Numbered from the stretch's first letter, positions 28,586 to 37,825 are shown. The stretch: 64,000 nucleotides of DNA from Synechococcales cyanobacterium bin59.metabat.ball.084 (GCA_013297675.1 JAAFHZ010000004.1:29694-93693), one strand, 5' to 3'. Numbers and translations: made by a program. The notes: generated by a model not told the origin, from the sequence alone.

Positions 28586-28948
28586 ATGGCTCGCTATACC
28601 TGTCGATTTTCTATTCCTGCCGATCACGGTAAAATCAGAAAGCCTCTCTGTGACTTGATGAAGGCGTGCAACATGGAAATTATTTACGAAATTGAAGATT
28701 ACATCATGGGGCGGGAGAATCCTGGTGGAGTGCCTTTTGCTAAGTTGGTGACAACTGAGATTTTGATTGATATTACGATCGCCACAGTGAATTCGGTAGG
28801 CATTAAGTTAGTGGTGAAGAATGAAGAGCTGCCTTTGAAGGTGAATAATCATTGTCAGCAAGTATTTCAGGAAGTGCAAGATGAAGTGGTGAAACGTCAT
28901 CCTGACTGGGTGTTGATGCCTGATGAAGAGGAAAATACTGGTGCTTAG
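28586..28948 (+). CDS. Conserved hypothetical protein (cyanobacterial)
   Basis: A 120-residue acidic soluble protein starting MARYTCRFSIPADHGKIRK. No recognisable motif, signal peptide or membrane segment. The pattern of alternating beta strands and two amphipathic helices (LCDLMKACNMEIIYEIEDY; CQQVFQEVQDEVVKRHP) looks like a genuine folded protein. It stands alone behind the glmU terminator and converges on pyruvate kinase. I do not recognise the family. Confidence 0.65.
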   Translation: MARYTCRFSIPADHGKIRKPLCDLMKACNMEIIYEIEDYIMGRENPGGVPFAKLVTTEILIDITIATVNSVGIKLVVKNEELPLKVNNHCQQVFQEVQDEVVKRHPDWVLMPDEEENTGA

Positions 28949-29034
28949 TTTTCTCTTGGTCTGTGGGGCTTATTGCTTCACTGGAAGTACATTCTATGGT
29001 TATTTTTTATCAAAACAATACCAATCCATTTTCA

Positions 29035-30786
29035 CTAAATGTCAATTTTACCGGAATAGACTAGGCCACGCTGAATATCTAGAGTAATTACTGCCTCGTC
29101 TCGGATACTAGTAGTGGCATCTTTGACACCTACAATTACCGGCTTGCCCAGACGTAGACCTAAAGCCGCTGCATGACAAGTAAGACTATCTTCTTCCACA
29201 ATAATGCCACCCGCCTTGCGAATTGCATCTAAATGACTAGCATCAGTGGATTTGGCTACCAAGATATCACCAGTCCGAAAAGCACTAAGATCTTTCATAG
29301 AATGAGCCATGCGGGCTACACCGGTGACAGATTCTTGACCGATGCCCTTACCCTTGCCTAAAACAGCAGTAACGATTTCGACCTTAATTAAATCAGTAGA
29401 ACCAGCCACCCCTTGAGTACCAGAACTAAAAACCACCAAATCGCCTTCTTTTAAAAGGTTCTTCGATCGAGCCATCTTCACTGCCGATTGAAAAGTTTCA
29501 CCAGTAGTCGGCAGATCTAATACCAGTAAAGGCTTAACACCCCAAACCATCTGTAATCGCCGTGCCACATCCGTGTGTGGAGTGACCGCTAAAATGGGTT
29601 GATGAGGCCGGAACTTAGAAATACTCCGCGCCGTAGAACCAGTTTTAGTCAAAGTCATAATTGCTGCCGCTTCGAGCTGGGCCGCAATACTCGCTGCCGC
29701 CGAGCTAATGGCATTGGGCACCGATTTTTTATTGTCTTGGGGCGGACGGCCGAGACGTTCGCGCTCTGTGCGCACTGCAATCTTAGCCATCATTTTCACC
29801 GCTTCTACCGGAAACTCTCCTACAGCCGTTTCATTGGAAAGCATCACCGCATCGGTGCCGTCAATGATGGCATTGGCCACATCAGAGATTTCTGCTCTGG
29901 TCGCCCGAGGGTTATTCACCATGCTGTCCAGCATCTGAGTAGCCGTGATAATCGGAATCCCCAGACGGTTCGCCGTAGTAATTAGGCGTTTTTGCAAAAT
30001 CGGCACATCTTCTGCCGGTAATTCCACACCCAAATCACCCCGCGCCACCATTACTCCATCGCACAGAGAAAGCACGGCTTCCATTTGTTCGATCGCCTCA
30101 TGCTTCTCAATCTTGGCAATCACCGGCACTTCTTTGCCAGCGTTGCTAATCAATTCCTTAATTTCCAACACATCTTCGGGGTTGCGCACAAAGCTCAGCG
30201 CCACCCAATCTACGCCCTGATCCAAACCAAACATCAAATCTCGCCGATCTTTATCGGTCATGGCTTTGATGGATAGATAAACCCCGGGGAAATTTACGCC
30301 TTTATTGTTAGAGAGTTTGCCCCCCACTACGACTGTGCAGTGTAAGGACTCCGTAGCTTGATCAACCTTGTCTACAATCATTTCGACCTTGCCATCATCC
30401 AGCAAAATCGTTGCCCCAGCAGGCACTTCGGCAGCTAATTTGTCATAGGTGACAGAGCTTTCAGTTTGAGTACCAGGAATATCACGGCTGGTCAACAGAT
30501 AAGGATCACCATTCTTCAGGACGATCGGGCCATCGGCAAACTTGCCCAGGCGAATTTTTGGTCCTTGTAAATCTTGCAGAATGCCTACCGGGCGCTCTAG
30601 CTCATGAGAAACCTGGCGGATTGTCCGAATACTGGCCAAATGATCATCATGGGTGCCATGGGAGAAATTGAGGCGTAAAGTGGTAGCACCGGCTAAAATC
30701 AGCTCCTTCAGTACCTCAGGACTGCTGGTGGCTGGTCCAATGGTTGCCACAATTTTGGTACGGCGTTGAAAGTCTGAAGATGGCAT
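29035..30786 (-). CDS. pyk: Pyruvate kinase with C-terminal phosphohistidine-like domain
   Basis: About 583 residues from the ATG at 30786 (MPSSDFQRRTKIVATIGP). The frame is open 24 codons further upstream but that part is not conserved. Pyruvate kinase transfers phosphate from PEP to ADP in the last step of glycolysis. Seen: KIVATIGPATS, LNFSHGTHDD, the catalytic Lys in VIAKIEKHEA, ARGDLGVELP and TATQMLDSM. An extra C-terminal domain (about the last 85 residues, EEDSLTCHAAALGLRLGKPV) resembles the mobile phosphohistidine domain of PEP-utilising enzymes, as in Bacillus-type pyruvate kinases. Divergent from hisD. Confidence 0.95.
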   Translation of the reverse strand: MPSSDFQRRTKIVATIGPATSSPEVLKELILAGATTLRLNFSHGTHDDHLASIRTIRQVSHELERPVGILQDLQGPKIRLGKFADGPIVLKNGDPYLLTSRDIPGTQTESSVTYDKLAAEVPAGATILLDDGKVEMIVDKVDQATESLHCTVVVGGKLSNNKGVNFPGVYLSIKAMTDKDRRDLMFGLDQGVDWVALSFVRNPEDVLEIKELISNAGKEVPVIAKIEKHEAIEQMEAVLSLCDGVMVARGDLGVELPAEDVPILQKRLITTANRLGIPIITATQMLDSMVNNPRATRAEISDVANAIIDGTDAVMLSNETAVGEFPVEAVKMMAKIAVRTERERLGRPPQDNKKSVPNAISSAAASIAAQLEAAAIMTLTKTGSTARSISKFRPHQPILAVTPHTDVARRLQMVWGVKPLLVLDLPTTGETFQSAVKMARSKNLLKEGDLVVFSSGTQGVAGSTDLIKVEIVTAVLGKGKGIGQESVTGVARMAHSMKDLSAFRTGDILVAKSTDASHLDAIRKAGGIIVEEDSLTCHAAALGLRLGKPVIVGVKDATTSIRDEAVITLDIQRGLVYSGKIDI

Positions 30787-30953
30787 AAAGAAAGGGGGCG
30801 AGGAAAACTTTTGCTCTGGCAGCTTGGATATTAGCATAGAATGCAGCCCCCTCCTCAAAGATGTGCTAGGATGTTCGATCTGGCAAGCCCATCAAGGGTT
30901 TGATACTGTATAAATAGATTCAAAATACAATTCCGTTTTAGGGAGAATGACCG

Positions 30954-32261
30954 GTGGTTAGAGTTCTGCGGCTGGCAAACTTAACGGCAACTGAATTGAG
31001 CAAGCTCAAACGCCGATCGGAGGCTGATATTGGTGATGCTCTATCGGTGGCGCAAGAGGTCATTGGCCATATTCAACAGCGTGGTGATGAGGCGTTACTA
31101 GAGTATGTGCGTAAATTTGACTGTCCGACGGCTACCTTGGAGACTCTGAAGGTTACAGAGGCCGAATTTGCTGAGGCGCATAAGTCGATCGATCCCGCCA
31201 TTCAAGCTGCGATTCACCAAGCCCACCAAAATATTCGCGCTGTTCACGAGCGCCAAATGCCCGAGCAAGTCACCATGGCCGAAGTAGAGCCAGGAGTGTT
31301 TGCTGGTGAAAAAGTTACCGCGATCGAAAGCGCTGGCCTATATGTACCCAGAGGTAAAGGTGCCTTCCCTTCTGTCATGCTGATGCTAGCCGTGCCCGCT
31401 ACGGTTGCTGGGGTCAAACGTATTTTGGTCTGTACACCTCCAGACAAAGCAGGCCACGTAGAACCAGCCTCGCTGGTAGCTGCCCAGCTAGCAGGAGTCA
31501 AAGATATCTACAAATTAGGCGGCATCCAAGCGATTACGGCCATGGCCTTGGGTACTCCCACAGTGCCGAAAGTCAGCAAAATCACTGGTCCTTGTAATAC
31601 CTATGGTTCAGCGGCAAAACGCCTGCTGTTTGGCAAAGTAGATGTGGGTTTGCCCGCAGGCCCCAGTGAATCGGTAATTTTGGCTGACCAGCATACCAAC
31701 CCCCATATTGCCGCAATGGATTTGCTGATCGAAGCAGAACACGGCCCTGATTCGGCGGCGGTGCTGGTAACTCATAGTGCTGAGCTAGCCGAGAAAGTAG
31801 TGGCATTAATTCCTGAATACCTGAAAGATTTGCCTCAATGGCGACGAGACTTTTGTGAAACTGGTTTGGCTAACTATGGCGGCATCGTGTTGACCGATAG
31901 TTTGGAGCAGTCGATCGAGTTTGTTAATGAATATGCCCCAGAACACTTAGAGGTATTAGTTAAAGATCCTTGGAGTGTGCTAGGTGCCCTCGAACATGTG
32001 GGTGAAATTCTGTTGGGTGAGAATACTCCAATTACTTTGGGTAACTATTGTTTGGGTGTAAATGCGATTTTACCTACCGGTGGTTTTGCCAAGTCGTTCT
32101 CGGCGGTATCTGTGCATGACTTCTTGAAGCGGACGGGAATTGGTTATGTTACTCGCAGCGGGTTCGATCGGCTGAAACATACGGCTCAAACTTTGGCGGA
32201 GTACGAGGGCTTCCCCGCTCATGCGCAGGCGGTCAAAAAGCGTGAGGCTTTCTTGGATTAG
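30954..32261 (+). CDS. hisD: Histidinol dehydrogenase (divergent paralogue)
   Basis: A 435-residue histidinol dehydrogenase, which oxidises L-histidinol to L-histidine in two NAD-dependent steps with a zinc ion. Zinc and catalytic regions are present: ADQHTNPHIAAMDL, EAEHGPDSA, the EYAPEHLEV pair of Glu-His and the final His in SVHDFLKRTG. The loop usually written GPGNAYV is here ITGPCNTYGSAAKR, and MLMLAVPATVAGV is conserved. Cyanobacteria often carry more than one HisD-like gene, so this may be the secondary copy rather than the biosynthetic one. GTG start behind AGGGAG. Confidence 0.88.
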   Translation: MVRVLRLANLTATELSKLKRRSEADIGDALSVAQEVIGHIQQRGDEALLEYVRKFDCPTATLETLKVTEAEFAEAHKSIDPAIQAAIHQAHQNIRAVHERQMPEQVTMAEVEPGVFAGEKVTAIESAGLYVPRGKGAFPSVMLMLAVPATVAGVKRILVCTPPDKAGHVEPASLVAAQLAGVKDIYKLGGIQAITAMALGTPTVPKVSKITGPCNTYGSAAKRLLFGKVDVGLPAGPSESVILADQHTNPHIAAMDLLIEAEHGPDSAAVLVTHSAELAEKVVALIPEYLKDLPQWRRDFCETGLANYGGIVLTDSLEQSIEFVNEYAPEHLEVLVKDPWSVLGALEHVGEILLGENTPITLGNYCLGVNAILPTGGFAKSFSAVSVHDFLKRTGIGYVTRSGFDRLKHTAQTLAEYEGFPAHAQAVKKREAFLD

Positions 32262-32277
32262 GTTAAAATCTACTGAG

Positions 32278-32310
32278 AGCATCCATAATTCTATTGGATG
32301 CTTGGTTTCC
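32278..32310 (+). terminator. Hairpin after hisD
   Basis: AGCATCC (32278-32284), 11-base loop, GGATGCT (32296-32302), followed by TGGTTTCC. The stem is 7 bp and the T-run weak. Confidence 0.5.
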
Positions 32311-32342
32311 CAACATAAATCAACAATTGCTGTAGGGGTAAA

Positions 32343-33635
32343 ATGAAGAATCGGCTAGATTTTTTCAGGCAACAAATGTCAGCCTTTGAAGGATCTGCAA
32401 ATCCTTTTAAGGCAATTGAGAATGGTTACTATGTCCCTGTACCTGGTAAATCTGTTTCAGATTTAATAGCTGATAGAATTGCACTACGACCAGCTTCAAC
32501 TCATTTACTTTTGGGTGGAATTGGCTCTGGGAAAACCACTCAGCTTTTAAAAATACTTGATCGAATTGATAGCTTCCCAGAAAAAACTTATGTCAGATAT
32601 ATTGACGTTAGTTTATCCACAGATATCGCCAAAATTACACCGGGAGTGTTAGTTGCTATTGTAGGAGTCACCCTTGCCAATTTGGTTGCAGACAATGAGG
32701 GAAATAATGTCAAAAATGATGTCGAAACTGTTCGAAAACTTGCTTATGGATATTCAGAAATAAAAGAATCAAATCAAATAAAAGATTCAAATCAAATTGT
32801 GGATTCAATATTGAAAAGGCAACGGTATGATTATGAATCAATTGCCTCTTCTATTGGCGTTAGTGCATTAGATGTTGCATTAGGACGTTCACAAATAAAA
32901 AAAGTTGAGCATCATTATCCGGGAATTCTTTCTCCAGTATCAACTCAAAAAAGTAATGAGCTTACAAAGGCAGTTCAAAATCTTTGTTCTGAAACAAAGA
33001 AGAAACATGAGCGTATTGTATTTCTTCTTGATGGTTTAGATAGATTAGATAACAGTAAAGCCTTCTCAGATATGATATTGAATGATATGAGAGAGATATC
33101 TGATATTGGTATTAGCTGTGTCGTAGTTGGGTCTGTTAAGATATTGCATGAAGAGTATAGAGACGTATTAGCGCGAGCTGTGGGTTATCTTGAATATCAA
33201 TCTTGCTGGGATGTTGTTAATGATAAGGATGCGCACACTTTTTTCGAGTTGGTTTTAAGTAATCGTGCTGCACAAGGCTTTATAACTTCAGATGCAAGGG
33301 AAAGTATTATAAGGTACTCCGGGGGCATTTTACGAGATTTGATAAACATTACACAATCATCGATTGAGGAGTCATATTTATTAGGTGATGATAATATTAC
33401 GTTGATTCATGTAGATAAAGCTGTTCAAACTTTTGGTAGAGCAAAATTATTAGGATTAACAAAATCAGATATTGATATTCTGCAAGAATTCGCTAACGGA
33501 AGATCGTTACCGCCATCAAGTGATGATGAAATCAAGCTGCTGATTACTAGAAGGATAATTGAATATATGTATCCAGAGAGAAGATGTACTATTCACCCAG
33601 CTCTACTACCAATATTATCTCTTGCGAGCGCTTAA
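32343..33635 (+). CDS. ORC/Cdc6-like P-loop ATPase (cassette A)
   Basis: A 430-residue AAA-type ATPase. Walker A is GGIGSGKTTQ at about residues 58-67 and Walker B is VFLLDGLDRL at about 226-235. A later SGGILRDL (about residue 326) could supply a sensor-2 arginine. The C-terminus (400-430) resembles a small winged helix ending TIHPALLPIL. The ATPase of cassette B at 39356 has the same order and spacing (SGGVLREL at about 324; DLHPIVIDLL at the end), so they are paralogues. The next gene starts 3 bases after the stop and is its probable partner. Function unknown; defence, signalling or replication-linked roles are possible. The gene is clearly AT-rich relative to its flanks. Confidence 0.78.
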   Translation: MKNRLDFFRQQMSAFEGSANPFKAIENGYYVPVPGKSVSDLIADRIALRPASTHLLLGGIGSGKTTQLLKILDRIDSFPEKTYVRYIDVSLSTDIAKITPGVLVAIVGVTLANLVADNEGNNVKNDVETVRKLAYGYSEIKESNQIKDSNQIVDSILKRQRYDYESIASSIGVSALDVALGRSQIKKVEHHYPGILSPVSTQKSNELTKAVQNLCSETKKKHERIVFLLDGLDRLDNSKAFSDMILNDMREISDIGISCVVVGSVKILHEEYRDVLARAVGYLEYQSCWDVVNDKDAHTFFELVLSNRAAQGFITSDARESIIRYSGGILRDLINITQSSIEESYLLGDDNITLIHVDKAVQTFGRAKLLGLTKSDIDILQEFANGRSLPPSSDDEIKLLITRRIIEYMYPERRCTIHPALLPILSLASA

Positions 33636-33638
33636 CTT

Positions 33639-34244
33639 ATGGAATCTGAAGTCACAGTACAGGAAATACTATCAAATATTCGAGTACAGCCAAATAGAAA
33701 TATTTGGTCTGTGTTAGTTGTTAATAATAATAATGATATTACCGAGGTTCTAGAGGAGTTAGCAGATGGAATAGAAATATTTGTCGAAAGCAGTGTAGAG
33801 ATTATCAATGTAGAAGAGAAGGCAAATAGTTTTAATGTAAAAAGTATAGATAACATATTTAATCCCGATATCAACTATTTTCTTCTTTGGGGTTTCGATA
33901 AATGGGATGATGACCAGTGGCGACAGTTAGATTATTTAAGAAGCAGTCTAGATTATGAAAACCGTCGTGGACTGCTAATTGTATCTCAGGAATCAGTATC
34001 GAAAATGATTACTAATGCTCCTAATTTCTCCAGTTGGGTAGATGGCAAAATATTTCATCTCGTTCTTGGTGCTGAAATACTTACTCCTGAAGAGTGTGAA
34101 TCAAGATTAGTAGCATTGCGTGAATGGACTGGATTATCTGATAACGAAGTTATAAAAAAAGCAGAGACTCATCAACTTCCATATGATCCAGAGTATGGTG
34201 AATGGCTAATTTTGTTAGGGAGAGGTGACTTGATTGCAAGATAG
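33639..34244 (+). CDS. Partner protein of the cassette A ATPase (AP-x-F-x-SW motif)
   Basis: A 201-residue acidic protein. Residues about 80-135 run LLWGFDKWDDDQWRQLDYLR, then GLLIVSQESVSKMITNAPNF, then SSW. The same order (a DDDQ/R-rich helix, a hydrophobic strand, then K-x-M-x3-AP-x-F-x-SW) is found in the N-terminal part of the TPR protein at 40683. This looks like a degraded P-loop-like fold that has lost Walker motifs, and I infer that it binds the adjacent ATPase. It starts 3 bases after the ATPase stop and its end overlaps the next gene by 11 bases. No family name recalled. Confidence 0.65.
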   Translation: MESEVTVQEILSNIRVQPNRNIWSVLVVNNNNDITEVLEELADGIEIFVESSVEIINVEEKANSFNVKSIDNIFNPDINYFLLWGFDKWDDDQWRQLDYLRSSLDYENRRGLLIVSQESVSKMITNAPNFSSWVDGKIFHLVLGAEILTPEECESRLVALREWTGLSDNEVIKKAETHQLPYDPEYGEWLILLGRGDLIAR

Positions 34245-34821
34245 AGAAAGCTGGCTAAACATGTGTCTGGAGATCGAAAATCGAACATTCCAGCCATCTT
34301 TACTGAAAACAGAAAAACCTGAAGAGTTATACCAATCTACAAAATTGTTTCAAAGACTTATCGGTATGTTAGAAATTGCTTTTGAGCAAGGCATACTAAA
34401 AACCAAACCACATATTATCCGTAGCCTAGTAAAACTTGATAAAGGTAACGAATTTAAAATAGAAGGTGGAATCAATGGAGCAAAGAATTTCAAAAGAATA
34501 AAAAACATTGATTCTCCAAACTATCTTGAACGAGTTGATGGATGCTGGTTTGATTTCTCAATCATAGGTATACAAAATCCTCAATCTATAGAGATAATCG
34601 GATTTAATTTCGAGATCAGATTCCCCGACCATGTACCAGTTAAGTTTTTGAGGTTTGACCTCAATTTACCTGGACATGCCAACGAAAACTTGGGGATGAG
34701 ATTCCATCTTCACCCTGGCTATGATGACTTTAAAATTCATGCAAATCCCATGTCACCGATCGAAATCCTAAATTTATTTTTGTACGGCTTCGATATTCCA
34801 GAAAAGCAGCGCAGCTCATAG
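34234..34821 (+). CDS. Hypothetical protein, third gene of cassette A
   Basis: A 195-residue protein of unknown function, read from a TTG that overlaps the previous gene (AGAGGTG precedes it); an ATG at 34261 is the alternative. The second half is distinctive: WFDFSIIGIQNPQSIEIIGF, NFEIRFPDHVPVKFLRFDLN, and then HLHPGYDDFKIHANPMSP, LEIL-like helix, LFLYG. The His/Asp-rich stretch RFHLHPGYDDFKIHANP could be a metal or active site, and the fold appears beta-rich. It is coupled to the ATPase/partner pair, so it may be the effector or target of that pair; this is inference only. Confidence 0.6.
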   Translation: MQDRESWLNMCLEIENRTFQPSLLKTEKPEELYQSTKLFQRLIGMLEIAFEQGILKTKPHIIRSLVKLDKGNEFKIEGGINGAKNFKRIKNIDSPNYLERVDGCWFDFSIIGIQNPQSIEIIGFNFEIRFPDHVPVKFLRFDLNLPGHANENLGMRFHLHPGYDDFKIHANPMSPIEILNLFLYGFDIPEKQRSS

Positions 34822-34836
34822 TTATTACCATATTTT

Positions 34837-35290
34837 CTAAGCCATTCCAGACTGATCTTCATCTCTGTCTTCGAAGTTACCAAAGAGTCGATCGATTACT
34901 ACAGCCTGGGCACTGGGCATTTGGCCATAGCTAGATATACAGGGCACATCATCATGCAAAGCCTCTTTGATATCTGCAAAACGTAGGGGCTGCCGTAGAC
35001 AATTACTGCCTGAAGATTACTGCTATGATGGCCACAGATTTCTAGAGCGATCGATTTAGCATCTGAAATGCTGGCAAAGGGATTGCCGCGAATGAAAATT
35101 TACATAATGGCGAGCTGGTCTTTGATCTGATATCTGGGCGGAGTATATTTGTTGATAATGTGGCATTCGTAGCCCAGCTCGCGGGGCACAATCAAAGCTA
35201 GAGCCATTCGGCCCAAAAAGGGACAGTCCAAAATCTCATCCACAACGATCAGGTTGACTCCGCCCATTGGTTTTAGGGGCAGCTTCCCTC
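34837..35290 (-). pseudogene. Remnant of a glycoside hydrolase family 3 gene (C-terminal domain)
   Basis: The minus strand can be read as MGGVNLIVVDEILDCPFLG, GYECHIINKYTPP, then a TAA stop, then IFIRGNPF and QAVIVYGSPYVL. After a frameshift it continues ADIKEALHDDVPCISSYGQM and PSAQAVVIDRLFG, ending at a TAG at 34837-34839. I recognise this series as the C-terminal domain of cyanobacterial GH3 beta-N-acetylglucosaminidases. It is broken by at least one stop and one frameshift, and the catalytic N-terminal domain is absent from the flank. No function is expected. Confidence 0.7.
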
Positions 35291-35501
35291 GGGTTTATAT
35301 AGAATCTTGATAGATATTGTTAAACTATCTTGGCTCTTGGCTTGAGAAAGACTCCAGAGAATATGAAGATCTGTCGCAATTTTGGAAACGCGGAACCGAA
35401 AAACCCGATCGATAGACTAATGTGAGAGCCAAGTTCGGTTTTCCGAAATCCGGACTTTTACTTTTGTCTCTCCCCTATACCCATAATTTCGTGCTATTGC
35501 C
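35291..35501. other. Leader region of the RnfD-like gene
   Basis: About 210 bases with no gene. It contains CTTGGCTCT near 35330 and the complementary AGAGCCAAG near 35427, and a local stem-loop around 35432-35450 (AGTTCGG-TTTT-CCGAAAT, one mismatch). It may be a structured 5' leader. I cannot assign a known riboswitch. Confidence 0.3.
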
Positions 35502-36335
35502 ATGATCAAGTCTCTCGACCCGCGCGTTTATCAAATCGGTTTTCTCGGCTTGTTTTTATTAGTGGGCATCGGTGCCCGCGATTGGTCACTGCAACCTGCT
35601 GTGGTAGCTACAGCGATTATCGGCTGCGCTGTGAACCAGCTTATTGCTAAGTCTATTTTTCAACCCAAAGAAAATCCTCTGCCTTCGTTACAGAGTTCGT
35701 TGATTACCAGTCTTGGTTTGGCCTTGTTATTGCGCACCAATCATCCCACTACGATGTTGATTGCAGCAACAGTGGCGATTTGGAGCAAGTTTTTGTTTCG
35801 TTGGGATGATAAGCATTTCTTTAACCCCGCAAATATTGGCATTGTGGCAGTAGTTACCCTCACCGGTGATGCTTGGGTTTCTCCTGGTCAATGGGGCGAA
35901 GACTGGCTGTATTTTTTGATGTTTTTGGCAGCGGGCAGTTTGGTACTCAAAAAAGTTGGGCGTTGGGATACCAGCGTGGCTTTTTTGGCTGCTTATGCCG
36001 CGATGGAAGCAGCCCGATCGATTTACTTAGGCTGGACTTGGGATGTGTGGGCACACAAAATGATGAGCGGCTCATTACTAATGTTTGCCCTGTTTATGGT
36101 CACTGATCCTCGATCGATTCCCAATGCTAAATCCGCCAGATTGGTTTGGTCGGTGGCGATCGCGGGGGCTACTTTTATTTTGCGCAATTATTATTACGTG
36201 CCCAGCGCGGTCTTCTATGCTTTGTTTATCATGTCGCCGCTGACGCTGATTTTGGATGCGGTTTGGTCGGCTCCGCAGTTTTCTTGGGAAAAGCTGCGTT
36301 CGTTCACCTTCAATAGCACTAAATTAGAGGCATAG
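35502..36335 (+). CDS. RnfD/NqrB-like membrane protein
   Basis: A 277-residue integral membrane protein with about eight to nine hydrophobic helices. It resembles the RnfD/NqrB family: DDKHFFNPANIGI at about 103-115 and LMFALFMVTDPRSIPN at about 193-208 are its conserved points. Family members carry a covalently bound flavin in ion-pumping redox complexes, but here the other Rnf/Nqr subunits are missing. Instead the gene is followed 6 bases later by two exported DUF2330 proteins, suggesting a stand-alone membrane redox or flavin module. Partner and substrate unknown. Confidence 0.75.
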   Translation: MIKSLDPRVYQIGFLGLFLLVGIGARDWSLQPAVVATAIIGCAVNQLIAKSIFQPKENPLPSLQSSLITSLGLALLLRTNHPTTMLIAATVAIWSKFLFRWDDKHFFNPANIGIVAVVTLTGDAWVSPGQWGEDWLYFLMFLAAGSLVLKKVGRWDTSVAFLAAYAAMEAARSIYLGWTWDVWAHKMMSGSLLMFALFMVTDPRSIPNAKSARLVWSVAIAGATFILRNYYYVPSAVFYALFIMSPLTLILDAVWSAPQFSWEKLRSFTFNSTKLEA

Positions 36336-36341
36336 ACAGTC

Positions 36342-37715
36342 GTGAAAATACTAATTAGAACTCTGACCAGCTTGTTTTTAGCTGTAGTTTTACTATTGAC
36401 CTTTGCGTTACCAGCCTGGGCTTTTTGCGGCTTTTATGTGGGCGGTGCTGATGCCAAGATTTTCAATGAATCTTCTCAGGTAATTATTGCCCATCAAGAT
36501 GACAAAACCATTTTAACCATGGCTAACGACTTTCAGGGCGCAGTTAAAGATTTTGCTTTGGTAGTCCCGGTTCCGGTAGCGATTAAAAAAGAACAGGTAA
36601 ATATTGGCGATAAAGAAATCATCAAAAAACTCGATGCTTTTAGTCAACTGCGACTGGTGGAATACAACGACCCCAATCCCTGTGAACCGCTGAGAAGATC
36701 CCGATCGAGTGTTCCTAATTCCTTTGGTGGAGTACTGGAAAGTGCGAAGAGTCCCAGTGCTGACACCGCCAGCAATTTGGGTGTAACGATCGAAGATAAG
36801 TTTAAAGTCAACGAATACGAAATCTTGATTTTGAGCGCTAAAGAATCTGATGGTCTAGAAACTTGGCTGCGCACCAATGGCTATCAAATCCCTAAAGGAG
36901 CCAGCGAAGTATTAAAACCATACATTCGCCAGAACATGAAGTTTTTTGTGGCCAAAGTTGATCTCCAAGAGTTCGATCGCACTGGTCAGAGCTTCTTAAG
37001 ACCGATTCAGATTGCTTACCAGTCACCTAAATTCATGCTGCCCATTCGTTTGGGAATGCTAAACGCTAAAGGTGAACAAGATTTAGTGGCCTATATTCTT
37101 TCTGCTAAGGGTCAAGTAGAAGTATCTAACTATCGCACTGTTAAAGTTCCTACTGGTAACGAAATTCCAGAGTTTGTCAAAGAAGATTTTGGCAAATTTT
37201 ATAAATCTACTTTTCAGCGTGTCTATGAACAAGAAAACAAAAAAGTGGCTTTTTTGGAATACGCCTGGGATGTAAGCAACTGCGATCCTTGCTCTACTAC
37301 GCCGCCCACACCGGAGGAACTGCGTAAGGCGGGAGTTTTCTGGGGTAACGAAAATAACGATATTAATGCTCTCCCGCAGCGGGGGCGCTTTCCCCAAACC
37401 AATACTTTTATCACTCGTTTGCATGTACGCTACTCCCGCGCCAAGTTTGCCGAAGATTTAGTTTTTCAAGAAACTAGCAATCGAGATAACTTTCAGGGTC
37501 GCTATGTCATGCGTCATCCCTATCGAGGCACTTTGACTTGCTCGGCAGCACAAGATTATCAGCGCCGAGTGACCGATCGACAGCAGCAAGAAGCCCAGAA
37601 TCTAGCGAAGCTCACTGGTTGGAATATCGCAGATATCACTAAACGGATTCAGCCTTTGACTGCATTCAAGCCTAACAGTGCCGGAAATGAACCATTCTGG
37701 CCTTGGCGCAACTAA
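36342..37715 (+). CDS. DUF2330 family exported protein (first copy)
   Basis: A 457-residue protein with a clear signal peptide (hydrophobic LFLAVVLLLTFALPAWA, cleavage before FCGFYVGG). The mature part has DUF2330 features: FCGFYVGGADAKIFNESSQV, DFALVVPVPV, EYAWDVSNCDPCSTTPPTPEE and HVRYSRAKFAEDLVF. Conserved Cys pairs (NPCEP, NCDPCS) suggest disulfides or a metal or flavin site. It starts with GTG 6 bases after the RnfD-like gene, so they are cotranscribed. Function of DUF2330 is not established. Confidence 0.8.
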   Translation: MKILIRTLTSLFLAVVLLLTFALPAWAFCGFYVGGADAKIFNESSQVIIAHQDDKTILTMANDFQGAVKDFALVVPVPVAIKKEQVNIGDKEIIKKLDAFSQLRLVEYNDPNPCEPLRRSRSSVPNSFGGVLESAKSPSADTASNLGVTIEDKFKVNEYEILILSAKESDGLETWLRTNGYQIPKGASEVLKPYIRQNMKFFVAKVDLQEFDRTGQSFLRPIQIAYQSPKFMLPIRLGMLNAKGEQDLVAYILSAKGQVEVSNYRTVKVPTGNEIPEFVKEDFGKFYKSTFQRVYEQENKKVAFLEYAWDVSNCDPCSTTPPTPEELRKAGVFWGNENNDINALPQRGRFPQTNTFITRLHVRYSRAKFAEDLVFQETSNRDNFQGRYVMRHPYRGTLTCSAAQDYQRRVTDRQQQEAQNLAKLTGWNIADITKRIQPLTAFKPNSAGNEPFWPWRN

Positions 37716-37825
37716 ATATTTAGATGGGCCTTGACTGGAAAGATGCCAAGAAACGCAGTATTTTCAGTCAATCTCTACCATCTGAACCTTGTTTTTGTCT
37801 AGCTATCAGTGGAAATAACTATGAC

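Noticed and set aside
32343..34821. Prophage or integrated plasmid around cassette A
   Set aside because: No integrase, tRNA-adjacent attachment site, replication or structural phage gene is present; only AT-richness would support it.
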